Positions 28,061-36,746 of a stretch of 64,000 nt of DNA are shown piece by piece. The position numbers and the translations under genes were made by a program. The stretch covers positions 1 to 64,000 of IMG/VR virus record IMGVR_UViG_3300032053_000067. One strand, given 5' to 3'. The notes beneath the pieces are model-generated. The model ran no database searches and had not been told where the DNA came from. It worked only from the letters and a program-made list of their open reading frames with translations. Position 1 is the first letter of the stretch. Each line of letters starts with the position of its first letter. The DNA comes from a virus.

Positions 28061-30301
28061 ATGGGATTTCTACCCGATGATGACCGGCTGTTAAGACCAC
28101 GCGCTGACGCGATGTCTGCGCCGCTGGCGCCTCCTCTGCCCACCCAGCAGCAATCCCCGATGCCTGTAGCGATATCCGCTACGCCCACGGGCATACAGGC
28201 GCCGATAGCGCTTCCACCCGGCCCGCCTGAGCCCCCTACCGGCGACGAGCAGCGGTTCCAGGACCTGCTCAGTACGCATATCCAATCTTGTTTTGCCGTG
28301 GCCAAGGCCCACAAAGATTCCTACATCACCCCGATTTTGCAGGATTGTCTACGCCGGCGCAAGGGCGAATACGACCCCGCGATTCTCGCCCAGATACAAG
28401 AGGCCGGCGGGACGCAGACTTATCACAATCTTACCGAGACCAAATGCGATGCACTCGAGGCGTGGGTCCAAGATGTGTTCCTCGAAACCAACGACCGGCC
28501 GTGGACGTTGACGCCATCGCCGATCCCCACGTTGCCGCCTCAAGTCCTGCAGGGCATCCAGGAGGCCGTCGTTGACCAGTTCCTTGAGCCATACCGCGTC
28601 ATGGAGGAGCAGGCGGCTCTACTGCCACTGGCTGAGGCCGACAATCTCCGCCGGCAACTCGCCAAACAGGTCCAGCAGGCCGCCGTCCAGATGGCCGACC
28701 AAGTCCGCAAAGCCGTGGACGAAGAGGCTAAAAAACGGTGTGACGAATTAACTGAGGCAATCGCCGATCTCCTCGCTGAGGGCGGGTGGAAACAGGCCAT
28801 GCGCGGCGTGATCCACAACCTCGCCACCTTCCCGATGGCTATTATCAAAGGCCCGATTCTTCAGGGCCGACGCCGGCAGCATTGGGAAGACGGGGGCACT
28901 GCCAGCGTCGTCGACGAGCCGATCCTAACATTCTCATGTCCAAGCCCGTTTGATATCTACCCAAGCCCGAGCGCCGAGTTTTTAGGCGACGACTGGCTGA
29001 TTCAGCGGGTGCGCTTCAATGTGGGGGATTTGGAGACCGAGTCTAAAGCCTCTGGTTGGATCTGGCCGCGCGTCAAACAGGTCATCGACGAGTTCATTAA
29101 GACCAATGCGCCGCCGGCTCCTCCCGCCGATACCCAGGACAGCACCCAGGCAACCCTCGAGCGGCGCCCGATGAGCCCACAGGGATTCACCAACAAAGTA
29201 GAGGCGCTCGAATGGTGGGGGCCCGTTCCTGGCAAGATGCTTCTCGATTGGGCGGCGTCTAACAAACGTACACTCGAGCAGTTTGGTTTTAAAAACATTC
29301 GCGAGGATCGCTGGTATCCGATCACCGCGGTTTACATGGGATCTTGGGTCGTCAAAACGGGACCCGTGCTCGACCCGCAAGGCGAACTGCCGTTCAACGG
29401 CGCATCGTTCTCGCTGATCCCCGGCTCACTCTGGGGTAAATCGCCCGCCGAGAAGCTTAAGGACGTCCAGGACTCATACAATTCCGCTAACCGCGCCATC
29501 GACAACAACGCTGCTTATGCCTCTCGCCCAATGATTGCCTACGATGTCAGCGGTGGGACGCCGCCTCAGCGTGTCGTCCCGGGCATGGTGCTCCACTACG
29601 ACGGCGCCTTGACTGGCGGCCGCAACCCGGTCACGTTTTTCCACCCCGCCGCCAACGTCGAAGCGTTTCTAGTTATCTCCACAAAACGCTCGGAAGAGGC
29701 CGACGACCGTGTTGGTATCCCCAAATACACCTATGGCAACGAGCAAGTCGGCGGCGCCGGCGAGACCGCGTCCGGGCTTGCCATGCTCATGGGGCAGGGG
29801 TCAAAGCAAATCAAGCGCGTCATCGCCGGCATCGATGAGGATATCCAGTGTCCGGCCTTGTCGAGGCTCATCCGTTTCTCCAACGCCTACAGTGCCGATC
29901 CCAAACTCAAGGGGGATGTGCAGGTACAAGCTCACGGGGCGCTCAAGACCCTGACCAAAGACACTGCTGGGATGCGGCAGACCGAGTATCTCGGGCTCGC
30001 GGCATCTCCCGTGTTTGGTCGCTTTTTCACCGACGCGGGTATCGCTTTCACCTTGAGGCTGTTGGCGACGCGCAACGACTTGCCTGGCGACAAACTCGTC
30101 AAGTCTGACGAGCAGATTCAGGCCGAGGCCCAGGCACAGATGTTGGCCATGGCGGAACAGCAGGCTGTGGAAACTACTCAAGCCCAGGCAGGTGGCAAAC
30201 CTGCATCGAAACCCAAGCCCGCGTCTCAACCCAATCCCAAAGAAGGTCCGACGAAACCGCAACTGGCGCAACCCGCCAACCAGATAAGGCCCGTGGAATG
30301 A
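28061..30301 (+). CDS. Portal protein
   Basis: 746 residues from the ATG with AGGGG 7 nt upstream; an earlier TTG is not needed. N-terminal Pro-rich region (1-60), then a long helical region, and a typical podoviral portal core: YPITAVYMGSWVVKTG, PGSLWGKSPAEKLKDVQDSY, NSANRAIDNNAAYASRP and GGAGETASGLAMLMGQGSKQ. A Lys/Gln/Pro-rich tail follows. It starts the late operon. Length and motifs fit portals of short-tailed phages, which form a dodecamer at the capsid vertex. Confidence 0.85.
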   Translation: MGFLPDDDRLLRPRADAMSAPLAPPLPTQQQSPMPVAISATPTGIQAPIALPPGPPEPPTGDEQRFQDLLSTHIQSCFAVAKAHKDSYITPILQDCLRRRKGEYDPAILAQIQEAGGTQTYHNLTETKCDALEAWVQDVFLETNDRPWTLTPSPIPTLPPQVLQGIQEAVVDQFLEPYRVMEEQAALLPLAEADNLRRQLAKQVQQAAVQMADQVRKAVDEEAKKRCDELTEAIADLLAEGGWKQAMRGVIHNLATFPMAIIKGPILQGRRRQHWEDGGTASVVDEPILTFSCPSPFDIYPSPSAEFLGDDWLIQRVRFNVGDLETESKASGWIWPRVKQVIDEFIKTNAPPAPPADTQDSTQATLERRPMSPQGFTNKVEALEWWGPVPGKMLLDWAASNKRTLEQFGFKNIREDRWYPITAVYMGSWVVKTGPVLDPQGELPFNGASFSLIPGSLWGKSPAEKLKDVQDSYNSANRAIDNNAAYASRPMIAYDVSGGTPPQRVVPGMVLHYDGALTGGRNPVTFFHPAANVEAFLVISTKRSEEADDRVGIPKYTYGNEQVGGAGETASGLAMLMGQGSKQIKRVIAGIDEDIQCPALSRLIRFSNAYSADPKLKGDVQVQAHGALKTLTKDTAGMRQTEYLGLAASPVFGRFFTDAGIAFTLRLLATRNDLPGDKLVKSDEQIQAEAQAQMLAMAEQQAVETTQAQAGGKPASKPKPASQPNPKEGPTKPQLAQPANQIRPVE

Positions 30302-30546
30302 TGAAAACTTTTGACAAAGCCCAACTCGATCACGTGCTCAACCGACTCAAGCACGATGACGGGCTACGCATCTTCTACGACTGGCTCCAAGCGCGGCGCG
30401 ACCGGTATCACGCGATATGGGACGCAAACAACGATTGTGCCCCGCAACTCCAAGGGCAGGCGCACGAGCTAACCGAAATCTTCAATGAGATTGACGCGGC
30501 GGTAGCAAGACGTTATCTGCCGCCTACTGCCGAAAATGACGGCTAA
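30298..30546 (+). CDS. Small late protein, unknown
   Basis: 82 residues, ATGA-coupled to the portal gene. Charged and helical (FDKAQLDHVLNRLKHDDGLR, DWLQARRDRYHAIWDANNDC). A small protein between portal and scaffold is frequent in podovirus-like genomes; its job is not known. Confidence 0.65.
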   Translation: MMKTFDKAQLDHVLNRLKHDDGLRIFYDWLQARRDRYHAIWDANNDCAPQLQGQAHELTEIFNEIDAAVARRYLPPTAENDG

Positions 30547-30586
30547 ATCCGCGGGGGTTCTCGCGGTAGCAAATAGATTGCGCGGG

Positions 30587-30602
30587 GGTTCTGCGCAGAA
30601 CC
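30587..30602. other. Perfect 16-bp palindrome before the scaffold gene
   Basis: GGTTCTGCGCAGAACC. The element GCGGGGGTTCT is also repeated just before it (30551 and 30582). It lies within the 68-bp leader of the scaffold gene and could be an RNA hairpin that tunes expression or a protein site. Confidence 0.55.
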
Positions 30603-30614
30603 AGGAGAACGAAC

Positions 30615-31337
30615 ATGGTGAACAGCATGACAAACGACGCCGCTTCGGGGGTTCCGAGCGAGCGACTCGAAGACCAGGTGGCGCACTTGACTGCTCAGGT
30701 CAAGCAACTCGCGGCGCAACGAGAGGCGGAAGCGCAGCCAGACGCGCTTACAGCCGAAGAACTCGCCGCAAAGTACCACCTCCTACCCGAACATCTCGAA
30801 GCGGGAGCGCCCGCAATCAATGCGGCGGCGCATGTTGCCGCCCAGAAAGCGCGGGAAGCGATTCGCACAGAGGTCACGGGGCTTCGACAGGAGTTTGAGC
30901 AAAAGACCGAGACCGCCCTCGAGGACGTGTTTCAGGCAGATATGGCCCGGTTAGCCCCGGGTTGGCCGGCCATCAATGCGACACCGGAGTTTAACGATTG
31001 GCTGAAAGCCACGGGCAAATATGCTGAACTACGCGAGGCGCGTGACGCCTACAGCGCGGCAGGCTGCGCCCAGGTTTTCAAAGACTACGTGGCGGCAAAA
31101 GCCAAACTTGACGGACAGCGGCACGCCGATTGGGACGTGCCGGGAGGCGCGCAAAACTCAATGTTGCCACGCCAAGTCCCCGATCAGCCCACAGGAGACA
31201 TCCCGGGTCCGGTTTACTCGACTGACCAGGTCTTGCTGTTCCTCGACGAGTATGCAAAGGGTCTCCACCCGACCGTGGAAGACGCCAAAACATTCAGGGA
31301 AATCAACAAAGCAGTTCAAGAAGGACGCGTGAAGTAG
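30615..31337 (+). CDS. Putative scaffolding protein
   Basis: 240 residues with CAGGAG before the start. Highly charged and helical with an N-terminal coiled coil (RLEDQVAHLTAQVKQLAAQR), a long Ala-rich helix (KAREAIRTEVTGLRQEFEQK) and a flexible Pro-rich part before the helical C-terminus, which usually binds the coat. The position between portal and major capsid is the standard place for scaffold. No protease motif is seen. Confidence 0.6.
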   Translation: MVNSMTNDAASGVPSERLEDQVAHLTAQVKQLAAQREAEAQPDALTAEELAAKYHLLPEHLEAGAPAINAAAHVAAQKAREAIRTEVTGLRQEFEQKTETALEDVFQADMARLAPGWPAINATPEFNDWLKATGKYAELREARDAYSAAGCAQVFKDYVAAKAKLDGQRHADWDVPGGAQNSMLPRQVPDQPTGDIPGPVYSTDQVLLFLDEYAKGLHPTVEDAKTFREINKAVQEGRVK

Positions 31338-31371
31338 TGCTTCGCGTCTGGTGCGCGTCGGGAGAACCGAC

Positions 31372-32334
31372 ATGGCATTTCCAACATTGGGTAGTTTCCC
31401 GGTAGCCGCGGGCTGGCCGGATCGACATGGGCTACAGATCGCGACGATCTGGTCCAAGCAGGTCGCGGCGTTGTTCCGCGAGAAAACCATTCTCAGTTCG
31501 ATCTCGACATCGAAGTATGAAGGTGAGATCAAAAACAAGGGCGACAATCTCATCATCCCGAAAGAGATGGATGTGACGATTCGCGAGTACGTCGAGGGAC
31601 AACCCCTCGTGTACGAAAACCCGGAAGGCGAGACCATCACGCTCACCGTGGACAAGGCGGACTACTGGGGTGTGAAACGCGGCATCGTCGAGAAGTCCAT
31701 GATGTACATGGACTGGATGCCGAAATGGGCGGTAACGGCCGCGGACAAGCTCAAGATCCGTGTCGACCGCCGTGTGCTGGCGTGGTTGCCGGCGCAGGTG
31801 TCCGCGTTGAACCAAGGAATCGTGGCCGGCAAAGATTCGGCCAGCGTCAACCTGGGCGCAATCGGCGCTACGGTCGGCATCACCAAACTGAACGCGGTAG
31901 ACGTGATCGCGGTGTGTGAACAGGTGTTAGATGAGCAGAACGCTCTGGACGTGGGCCGGTACATCGTCATCCCGCCCCCGTTCAACACGCGGTTGGTCAC
32001 GTCCGAACTCAAGAATGTCTACGTCACCGGCGATTCGCAATCTCCGCTGCGGAACGGCCGGCTCGGCGACATCCTCAAGTTCCAGGTTCTCAAGTCGAAC
32101 CTGATGAGTCACGCCCCTGACGGCAGCGGCGTGGAAGCGTGGAACGTACTGTTTGGGTGGTCCGAAGCCCTGGCGTTCGCGCAAACCATCACCGAGACCA
32201 ACGTCATCGAGAACGCCGAATCGTTTTTCGGCTCCCTGATGCGCGGGCTCCAAGTGTACGGCTACAAAGTCACGAACCCCGAGTTGATCGGCAACCTCTA
32301 CTGCAACTTCGAAGGTGCGGTAGTCGGGTCGTAG
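31372..32334 (+). CDS. Major capsid protein
   Basis: 320 residues from the ATG with GGGAG upstream. P22-coat/HK97-like features: a helical start, TLTVDKADYWGVKRGIVEKS, AADKLKIRVDRRVLAWL, ALDVGRYIVIPPPFNTRLVT and FGWSEALAFAQTITETNVIE near the C-terminus. It follows scaffold and precedes a probable head-decoration protein; a 10-bp-stem hairpin lies after its stop. Confidence 0.85.
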   Translation: MAFPTLGSFPVAAGWPDRHGLQIATIWSKQVAALFREKTILSSISTSKYEGEIKNKGDNLIIPKEMDVTIREYVEGQPLVYENPEGETITLTVDKADYWGVKRGIVEKSMMYMDWMPKWAVTAADKLKIRVDRRVLAWLPAQVSALNQGIVAGKDSASVNLGAIGATVGITKLNAVDVIAVCEQVLDEQNALDVGRYIVIPPPFNTRLVTSELKNVYVTGDSQSPLRNGRLGDILKFQVLKSNLMSHAPDGSGVEAWNVLFGWSEALAFAQTITETNVIENAESFFGSLMRGLQVYGYKVTNPELIGNLYCNFEGAVVGS

Positions 32335-32345
32335 GCAAAAACCAC

Positions 32346-32375
32346 GGGTCCGGCGGGCATGGTCTCGCCGGACCC
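32346..32375 (+). other. Strong RNA hairpin after the capsid gene
   Basis: GGGTCCGGCG (32346-32355) pairs perfectly with CGCCGGACCC (32366-32375) around a 10-nt loop. There is no following T-run, so read-through or mRNA protection is more likely than full termination. Confidence 0.7.
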
Positions 32376-32394
32376 TGATGAAGGAGATCGAGTT

Positions 32395-32847
32395 ATGGCG
32401 GTTATTGATTTGACAAAACTCGTCGGCGCGATGGTTCAGACGCACAGTTCCTTCGGCGTGCTCACAAAGCGCGTGGACCTGTCCGTCTACCCGTTGGCGG
32501 CAGGCGACGTGCTCCGGTTGTTCGACCGGCCACTAGGATCGTTCCCTATGGCGATCAGCGCGAAAGTGCGGACAGCCGACAGCGTTGCTGCAGCCACCGT
32601 GGATATTGGCTTGTACGACGCGGACGACGACGTTGACGACGCGGACGCCTTCCTCAATGAGCTCACGATTGGCGTCGCGGACTCGGAGGGACACCGTAGA
32701 CCTATCCTGGCAATGGGGCCGCAAACGCACCCGCAGTATATCGGCATGTCCCAAGGCGCTGGCGGCGGCGGCGTCGAGTTCAACGACGCGGTTATCGACA
32801 TTTCGGTAGCCGTAATCGACCTGACAATGTACGACAGCGTCGAGTAA
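32395..32847 (+). CDS. Head decoration or capsid-associated protein
   Basis: 150 residues, AAGGAGATCG before the ATG. Beta-rich (LVGAMVQTHSSFGVLTKRVD, SFPMAISAKVRTADSVAAAT) with acidic loops (DADDDVDDADAF) and a C-terminal strand DISVAVIDLTMYDSVE. Placed directly after the capsid gene, as decoration or cement proteins often are. No family recognised. Confidence 0.6.
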   Translation: MAVIDLTKLVGAMVQTHSSFGVLTKRVDLSVYPLAAGDVLRLFDRPLGSFPMAISAKVRTADSVAAATVDIGLYDADDDVDDADAFLNELTIGVADSEGHRRPILAMGPQTHPQYIGMSQGAGGGGVEFNDAVIDISVAVIDLTMYDSVE

Positions 32848-32865
32848 CCCTGACTAACTGAATCG

Positions 32866-32895
32866 GGGCGGCCTGGTCGAATGGCTGGGCCGCCC
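32866..32895 (+). other. RNA hairpin before TerL
   Basis: GGGCGGCC (32866-32873) pairs with GGCCGCCC (32888-32895) around a 14-nt loop, 20 bp before the TerL start. Like the hairpin at 32346 it lacks a T-run. The two hairpins bracket the decoration gene and may set capsid versus terminase mRNA levels. Confidence 0.6.
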
Positions 32896-32915
32896 ATAAC
32901 CCGAAAGGCGTGACC

Positions 32916-34490
32916 GTGGGTACGGCGATAGATACCGACGTGCGCGACATCGAGGAGGGGTTTATCCTCCGCGATCTTGCGTTCGGTGGGATCACCATAC
33001 CCAGAGTCAGGCCGACTCAGTACGTGCCAGACCCCGTTCTCGCTGACTTTCAAGCCGACAACGACTCGTTTGTCCGCATGATCATGGGGCCGATAGGTTC
33101 GGGTAAAAGCGCCTGTTGCGCGGTCGAGGTTTTGAAACGGGCGAGCCAACAGCGAGTCAACCGCGACGGCGTGCGACGCAGCAAGTGGGCGATCATTCGG
33201 CAGACGGCCCCGATGCTGAAAAGCACGACAATCCCCACGTGGTTGCAATGGTGCGACTCTATCGTGATTTACGACTCGCCGATCCGCACGTTCTACCAAG
33301 CGTTGTTGCCCGACGGCACACGTATGGAACTTCAAATCTACTTTTTGGCTATGCAACATTCGGCGGATGTCGAGCGCGTGATGAGCCTCGAACTTACGGG
33401 CGCATGGATGAACGAGGTCCGCGAGATCCCGAAACCTATCGTGGACGGGGTGTGCGGCCGTGTTGGCCGGTTTCCCAGCAAGCGGGAAGGCGGGTTCAAC
33501 TGGTCTGGCGTGATTGCCGACACCAATCCCCCGCCAGCGGAGCATTGGTATCACCGGCTGGCCGAAGAGAAGCAGCCGACGGGTTGGCGGTTTTTCCGGC
33601 AGCCGGGTGCGTTGCTCAAAGTCGTTCGCGGGAAACACGTCCGCTATATCGACAACCCCGCCGCGGAATGCGTCAAACACCAGGTACTGGCATACGAATA
33701 TTGGCGCCGACAACTGGCGGGCAAAGACCCAGACTGGATTCAGGTCTACGTCCTCGGCGAGTACGGGTCAGTGTTTACCGGTATGCCCGTGTACGGCGAA
33801 TGGTGGAGTTCCACTTTCCACGTCTCCGCAAAACCGTTGGAAGTCTACCGCGGCCTGCCCCTGTATTTTGGGTGGGACTTTGGGTTGACGCCGGCCACAA
33901 TCGTCTTCCAGGTTACGCCGCGCGGTCAAGTGCGGGCGTTACGCGAGTTTTGTTGCCCGGACGGGGGATTAAAACAGTTTTGCCAGCAGGTCGTGTTACC
34001 GGCGATTGCCCGCGATTTCGGGTCAATGCCCCGGCGCAGTTGGGCTGATCCGGCGGGCGCGGATCGTAGTCAAGCCGACGAAAAGACGTGCATTGGCATC
34101 CTTGGTTATCCAGGGGTCAACCCCGATGGCACTCAAAAAGGTCTCGGGTTCAACTGCCTGCCTGCGCCGGTACCCGGCAACCGGTTTGAGTTACGGCGCG
34201 ACGCTGTGATCGGCGCGTTGAGCCGGGTTGTCGACGGCGAGCCGGGCCTACTAGTAGACCCGAGTTGCACGATGCTAATCCGTGGGTTTGCGGGCGGCTA
34301 CCAGTTTGCCCGAGTGCGTATCGAAGAAGGGGAAGAGATATTCCGGTACGTCCCCAACAAAAACCCGTTCAGCCATCCTCACGACGCATTGCAGTACGGC
34401 ATTTTAGGGGCGTGTTCGCCTGAAGCCGTTGTGACTACTCGAGCGAAATCCAAAGTTGCCCAGCCTCCGGAAGCGTGGGGCGGGATTTAA
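32916..34490 (+). CDS. Terminase large subunit
   Basis: 524 residues from the GTG with AAAGG 7 nt upstream; a GTG at 32910 is too close to that site. ATPase: Walker A GPIGSGKS (58-65), Walker B-like LTGAWMNEVRE, coupling motif around VIADTNPP. Nuclease: YFGWDFGLTP, then LLVDPSCTMLIRG and PFSHPHDALQY with the three acidic groups of the RNase H-like fold. It pumps DNA through the portal and cuts at the end. Confidence 0.92.
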   Translation: MGTAIDTDVRDIEEGFILRDLAFGGITIPRVRPTQYVPDPVLADFQADNDSFVRMIMGPIGSGKSACCAVEVLKRASQQRVNRDGVRRSKWAIIRQTAPMLKSTTIPTWLQWCDSIVIYDSPIRTFYQALLPDGTRMELQIYFLAMQHSADVERVMSLELTGAWMNEVREIPKPIVDGVCGRVGRFPSKREGGFNWSGVIADTNPPPAEHWYHRLAEEKQPTGWRFFRQPGALLKVVRGKHVRYIDNPAAECVKHQVLAYEYWRRQLAGKDPDWIQVYVLGEYGSVFTGMPVYGEWWSSTFHVSAKPLEVYRGLPLYFGWDFGLTPATIVFQVTPRGQVRALREFCCPDGGLKQFCQQVVLPAIARDFGSMPRRSWADPAGADRSQADEKTCIGILGYPGVNPDGTQKGLGFNCLPAPVPGNRFELRRDAVIGALSRVVDGEPGLLVDPSCTMLIRGFAGGYQFARVRIEEGEEIFRYVPNKNPFSHPHDALQYGILGACSPEAVVTTRAKSKVAQPPEAWGGI

Positions 34491-34508
34491 CCGAGAAAGG
34501 GCAAGACG

Positions 34509-34970
34509 ATGAAGACGATGACAAGATGGATGAAACGGACCAAAGACGGCGTGTGTTTCCAACTTGACCCCGACACGATAAAGGGTGGCGGGTTTACCGA
34601 GGTCAGCCAAGAGGAAGCGGAAGTTACGAGTAAGCGCGGGCGAGTCCCGCCACCGGACCCCCCCAGCGCCATCACCCTGCCACCGATGGGCGCCATGGCT
34701 CCTCCAGAGGAACGGATTCACCTCGATATTCTCAATCCCAGCGAATTTACCGAACCCGTGATCGACCTTGAAAACATCAAAGAACCCGCCTACGTCGAGC
34801 CGCCAGAAGCCATGCCGGCTGGCGAAAAAGGTTTTGCCGATATGAGCAAAGCCGAACTCGTCGCGTTTGCCAAGAGCACGTATGGCGTCCAGTTCACTGC
34901 CGCCGAGACGAAAGTGAACATGGTCAAGGTGCTCGAAAAACTTAGCACGGATCTCAAACAAGGGGGATGA
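34509..34970 (+). CDS. Small late protein with C-terminal SAP/HeH-like motif
   Basis: 153 residues, AAAGGG before the ATG. The middle is Pro/Glu-rich and disordered-looking; the C-terminal ~40 residues (SKAELVAFAKSTYGVQFTAA, KVNMVKVLEKLS) look like a helix-extended loop-helix domain known from phage head-tail and DNA-binding proteins. Role unknown; coupled by ATGA to the next gene. Confidence 0.6.
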   Translation: MKTMTRWMKRTKDGVCFQLDPDTIKGGGFTEVSQEEAEVTSKRGRVPPPDPPSAITLPPMGAMAPPEERIHLDILNPSEFTEPVIDLENIKEPAYVEPPEAMPAGEKGFADMSKAELVAFAKSTYGVQFTAAETKVNMVKVLEKLSTDLKQGG

Positions 34971-35221
34971 CCACCATGCCGACACGAAATGGGACTAACG
35001 GCGGGCCTTCCTGGAAATGGATCGTCGGCGGGTTGATCGCCGTCTTGTTCGCCTTTTCTGGCGCATACATAAAAAACAATGCCGCCACCGTCGCAGAGAT
35101 CCAGGTTCGCACCGTCGCTCTTGAAGTATCGATGTCCGCGGTCAAAACAGATCTCAACTACCTAAAAACCGGCGTCGATGACATCAAAGCGCTATTACGG
35201 ACCCAGAAGGGCACGCCATGA
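34967..35221 (+). CDS. Membrane-anchored coiled-coil lysis protein (i-spanin or holin-like)
   Basis: 84 residues: a short polar start, one membrane span (WIVGGLIAVLFAFSGAYI, ~18-35) and a coiled-coil helix (VAEIQVRTVALEVSMSAVKT). This N-in, single-span, coiled-coil plan is that of Rz-type inner-membrane spanins; a pinholin or XhlA-like role is possible. It overlaps the endolysin gene by 4 bp, so it belongs to the lysis cassette. Confidence 0.6.
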   Translation: MTTMPTRNGTNGGPSWKWIVGGLIAVLFAFSGAYIKNNAATVAEIQVRTVALEVSMSAVKTDLNYLKTGVDDIKALLRTQKGTP

Positions 35222-35754
35222 CAACCGACAAGTTTGACCGATGTTTTCAGAAACTCCTCATCAATGAGGGAGGGTACGCCCAATTGGCCGGCGACCGTGG
35301 TGGCCGGACTTGGTACGGGGTCAGCGAACGGCATCAGCCTGAGTATTTTGCCCGCATCTTCGAGGCGCCTACGCCGGAAGCGCGGGTGGCGATAGCCAAA
35401 GACTGCTACCTCAAAGAGTACTGGACGCCGATGTTGTGCGAGCAGTTTCCCGAGCAGTTGGCGTTCCGGCTGTTCGACGCGGCGGTAGTCGCCGGCAAAC
35501 ACGTGGCGGCACGGTGTCTGCAACAAGCGTGCCTCCTGGCTGGGGCGACCTTGGACGTCGACGGCGTGATGGGACCGCAGACGCTGGCGGTGGCGCGAAA
35601 CCTGTATGAGCGGTACGAGCGGAACGTGCTCGGCTGGATGACGTGGTATCTCGGCACACATTTCCAGAACGTAGCGGAACACCCGGAACAACAAAAGTTT
35701 TTGTGGGGTTGGGGTGCTCGACTGATCGAACCTGGCTTGCCACAACGAGGATAG
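35218..35754 (+). CDS. Endolysin, GH108-type N-acetylmuramidase
   Basis: 178 residues. The Glyco_hydro_108 signature is clear: INEGGYAQLAGDRGGRTWYG with catalytic Glu17, and the C-terminal peptidoglycan-binding-like half DVDGVMGPQTLAVA then WMTWYLGTHFQN. No signal peptide, so release depends on a holin. It cuts peptidoglycan during lysis. Confidence 0.88.
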   Translation: MTTDKFDRCFQKLLINEGGYAQLAGDRGGRTWYGVSERHQPEYFARIFEAPTPEARVAIAKDCYLKEYWTPMLCEQFPEQLAFRLFDAAVVAGKHVAARCLQQACLLAGATLDVDGVMGPQTLAVARNLYERYERNVLGWMTWYLGTHFQNVAEHPEQQKFLWGWGARLIEPGLPQRG

Positions 35755-35758
35755 AGAC

Positions 35759-35896
35759 GTGCCATTGAAAAAAGGTAGTAGTAAGAAAGCAATCTCGGAC
35801 AACATCCGCGAACTGATGCACCACGGCCACCCGCAGAAACAGGCTATTGCTATTGCGATGGACAAAGCCGGCAAAGTGCGCGGCAAAAAGAAATAA
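35759..35896 (+). CDS. Small conserved phage protein (45 aa, KKGSSKK-type)
   Basis: GTG at 35759, TAA at 35894-35896. PLKKGSSKKAISDNIRELMH, then HPQKQAIAIAMDKAGK: this short basic protein is a familiar family in phage late regions (DUF6496-like). Its function is not known; the conserved form (basic tip plus helix) suggests nucleic-acid or virion contact. It is too short for most gene callers. Confidence 0.7.
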   Translation: MPLKKGSSKKAISDNIRELMHHGHPQKQAIAIAMDKAGKVRGKKK

Positions 35897-35911
35897 CCAA
35901 GGAGAACAGTC

Positions 35912-36718
35912 ATGAAAGACCTGATTGCGGAGTACGGGCCGGTCCTGTTGGCGGCCATAGTCACGGGGTTACTCACAGCGGTTGTCACCTGGGCCAAGAC
36001 GCGCAACGGTTGGTTTGCGAAACTGATCGGCGGCATGGCCGAGATCGCCGTCAACAAACAAGAGACGTTGACCGTTGCGCCGTTTAAAGCACTGAACAGG
36101 GTGGCGAAACTGCCGAAACAACAACAGATTCTCGCTAAAGCGAACGCGATCTCGGATGTGGTAGACGCGCTGACACCATTATTGGGACCCGTTGCCGCAG
36201 AGATAGCGCCTGCGGTCGGCCGCGCCGTTGAAGCAGTGATCGACCGTGTCCACCAGCGGCTGCCAGAAGCCACCAAAGACCGGTTCAACAAGTTTGGCGT
36301 TCTCGTCCTGGTTTTCGCACTCGCCGGCCTTATCGGCGGCGTGTCTTGTGCGACCCTGCCGAAAGGCTGGAACGACAGCAACGCCCACCAGATGGACCAA
36401 GTTGCGGTCGCTTGTGCGGATATCGTCTATGGCCCCGATGGCATCGTAAGCGAAGACCCGGCGATCCATGCGTTGCGTTCGATTGGGACAATGGGCGCGG
36501 GAACGTTCCGTACCGCAGTGAAGGTCGGAAAAAACCGGGAGATGCAACTTCAAGTGGCAGCTTCCGCCATGGACCTCTATGCGCGAAACAATTACGTCGA
36601 GATGTTCCGGGAAACCACGCTGGGCGCGGTGATCCGGGGTAAGACGGGTGTGGCGGCAAACGACGCAGACCAAGTGCTGGGTCTGCTTTGGGCCGCTTTA
36701 AATGACGGTCTTCGCTAA
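35912..36718 (+). CDS. Membrane protein with two spans, second ending in a lipobox-like motif
   Basis: 268 residues, AAGGAGAACAGTC before the ATG. Span 1 at ~8-28 (GPVLLAAIVTGLLTAVVTWA), then an amphipathic helical region, span 2 at ~130-150 (GVLVLVFALAGLIGGVSC) ending in a lipobox-like GGVSC, then a soluble ~115-residue C-terminal domain. It reads like a holin-type protein fused to an outer-membrane-lipoprotein-type domain. Whether signal peptidase II could act on an internal site is unclear. Probably part of lysis or the DNA-entry channel. Confidence 0.55.
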   Translation: MKDLIAEYGPVLLAAIVTGLLTAVVTWAKTRNGWFAKLIGGMAEIAVNKQETLTVAPFKALNRVAKLPKQQQILAKANAISDVVDALTPLLGPVAAEIAPAVGRAVEAVIDRVHQRLPEATKDRFNKFGVLVLVFALAGLIGGVSCATLPKGWNDSNAHQMDQVAVACADIVYGPDGIVSEDPAIHALRSIGTMGAGTFRTAVKVGKNREMQLQVAASAMDLYARNNYVEMFRETTLGAVIRGKTGVAANDADQVLGLLWAALNDGLR

Positions 36719-36746
36719 AACAGCGAACCAACAAGGAGATACGACA

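Noticed and set aside
32487-33713. 408-codon minus-strand frame opposite the decoration and TerL genes
   Set aside because: Antisense to conserved TerL motifs; no start signal and no recognisable sequence.
35158-36381. 407-codon minus-strand frame opposite the lysis genes
   Set aside because: Overlaps the endolysin whose catalytic motif is clear; product is low in complexity.
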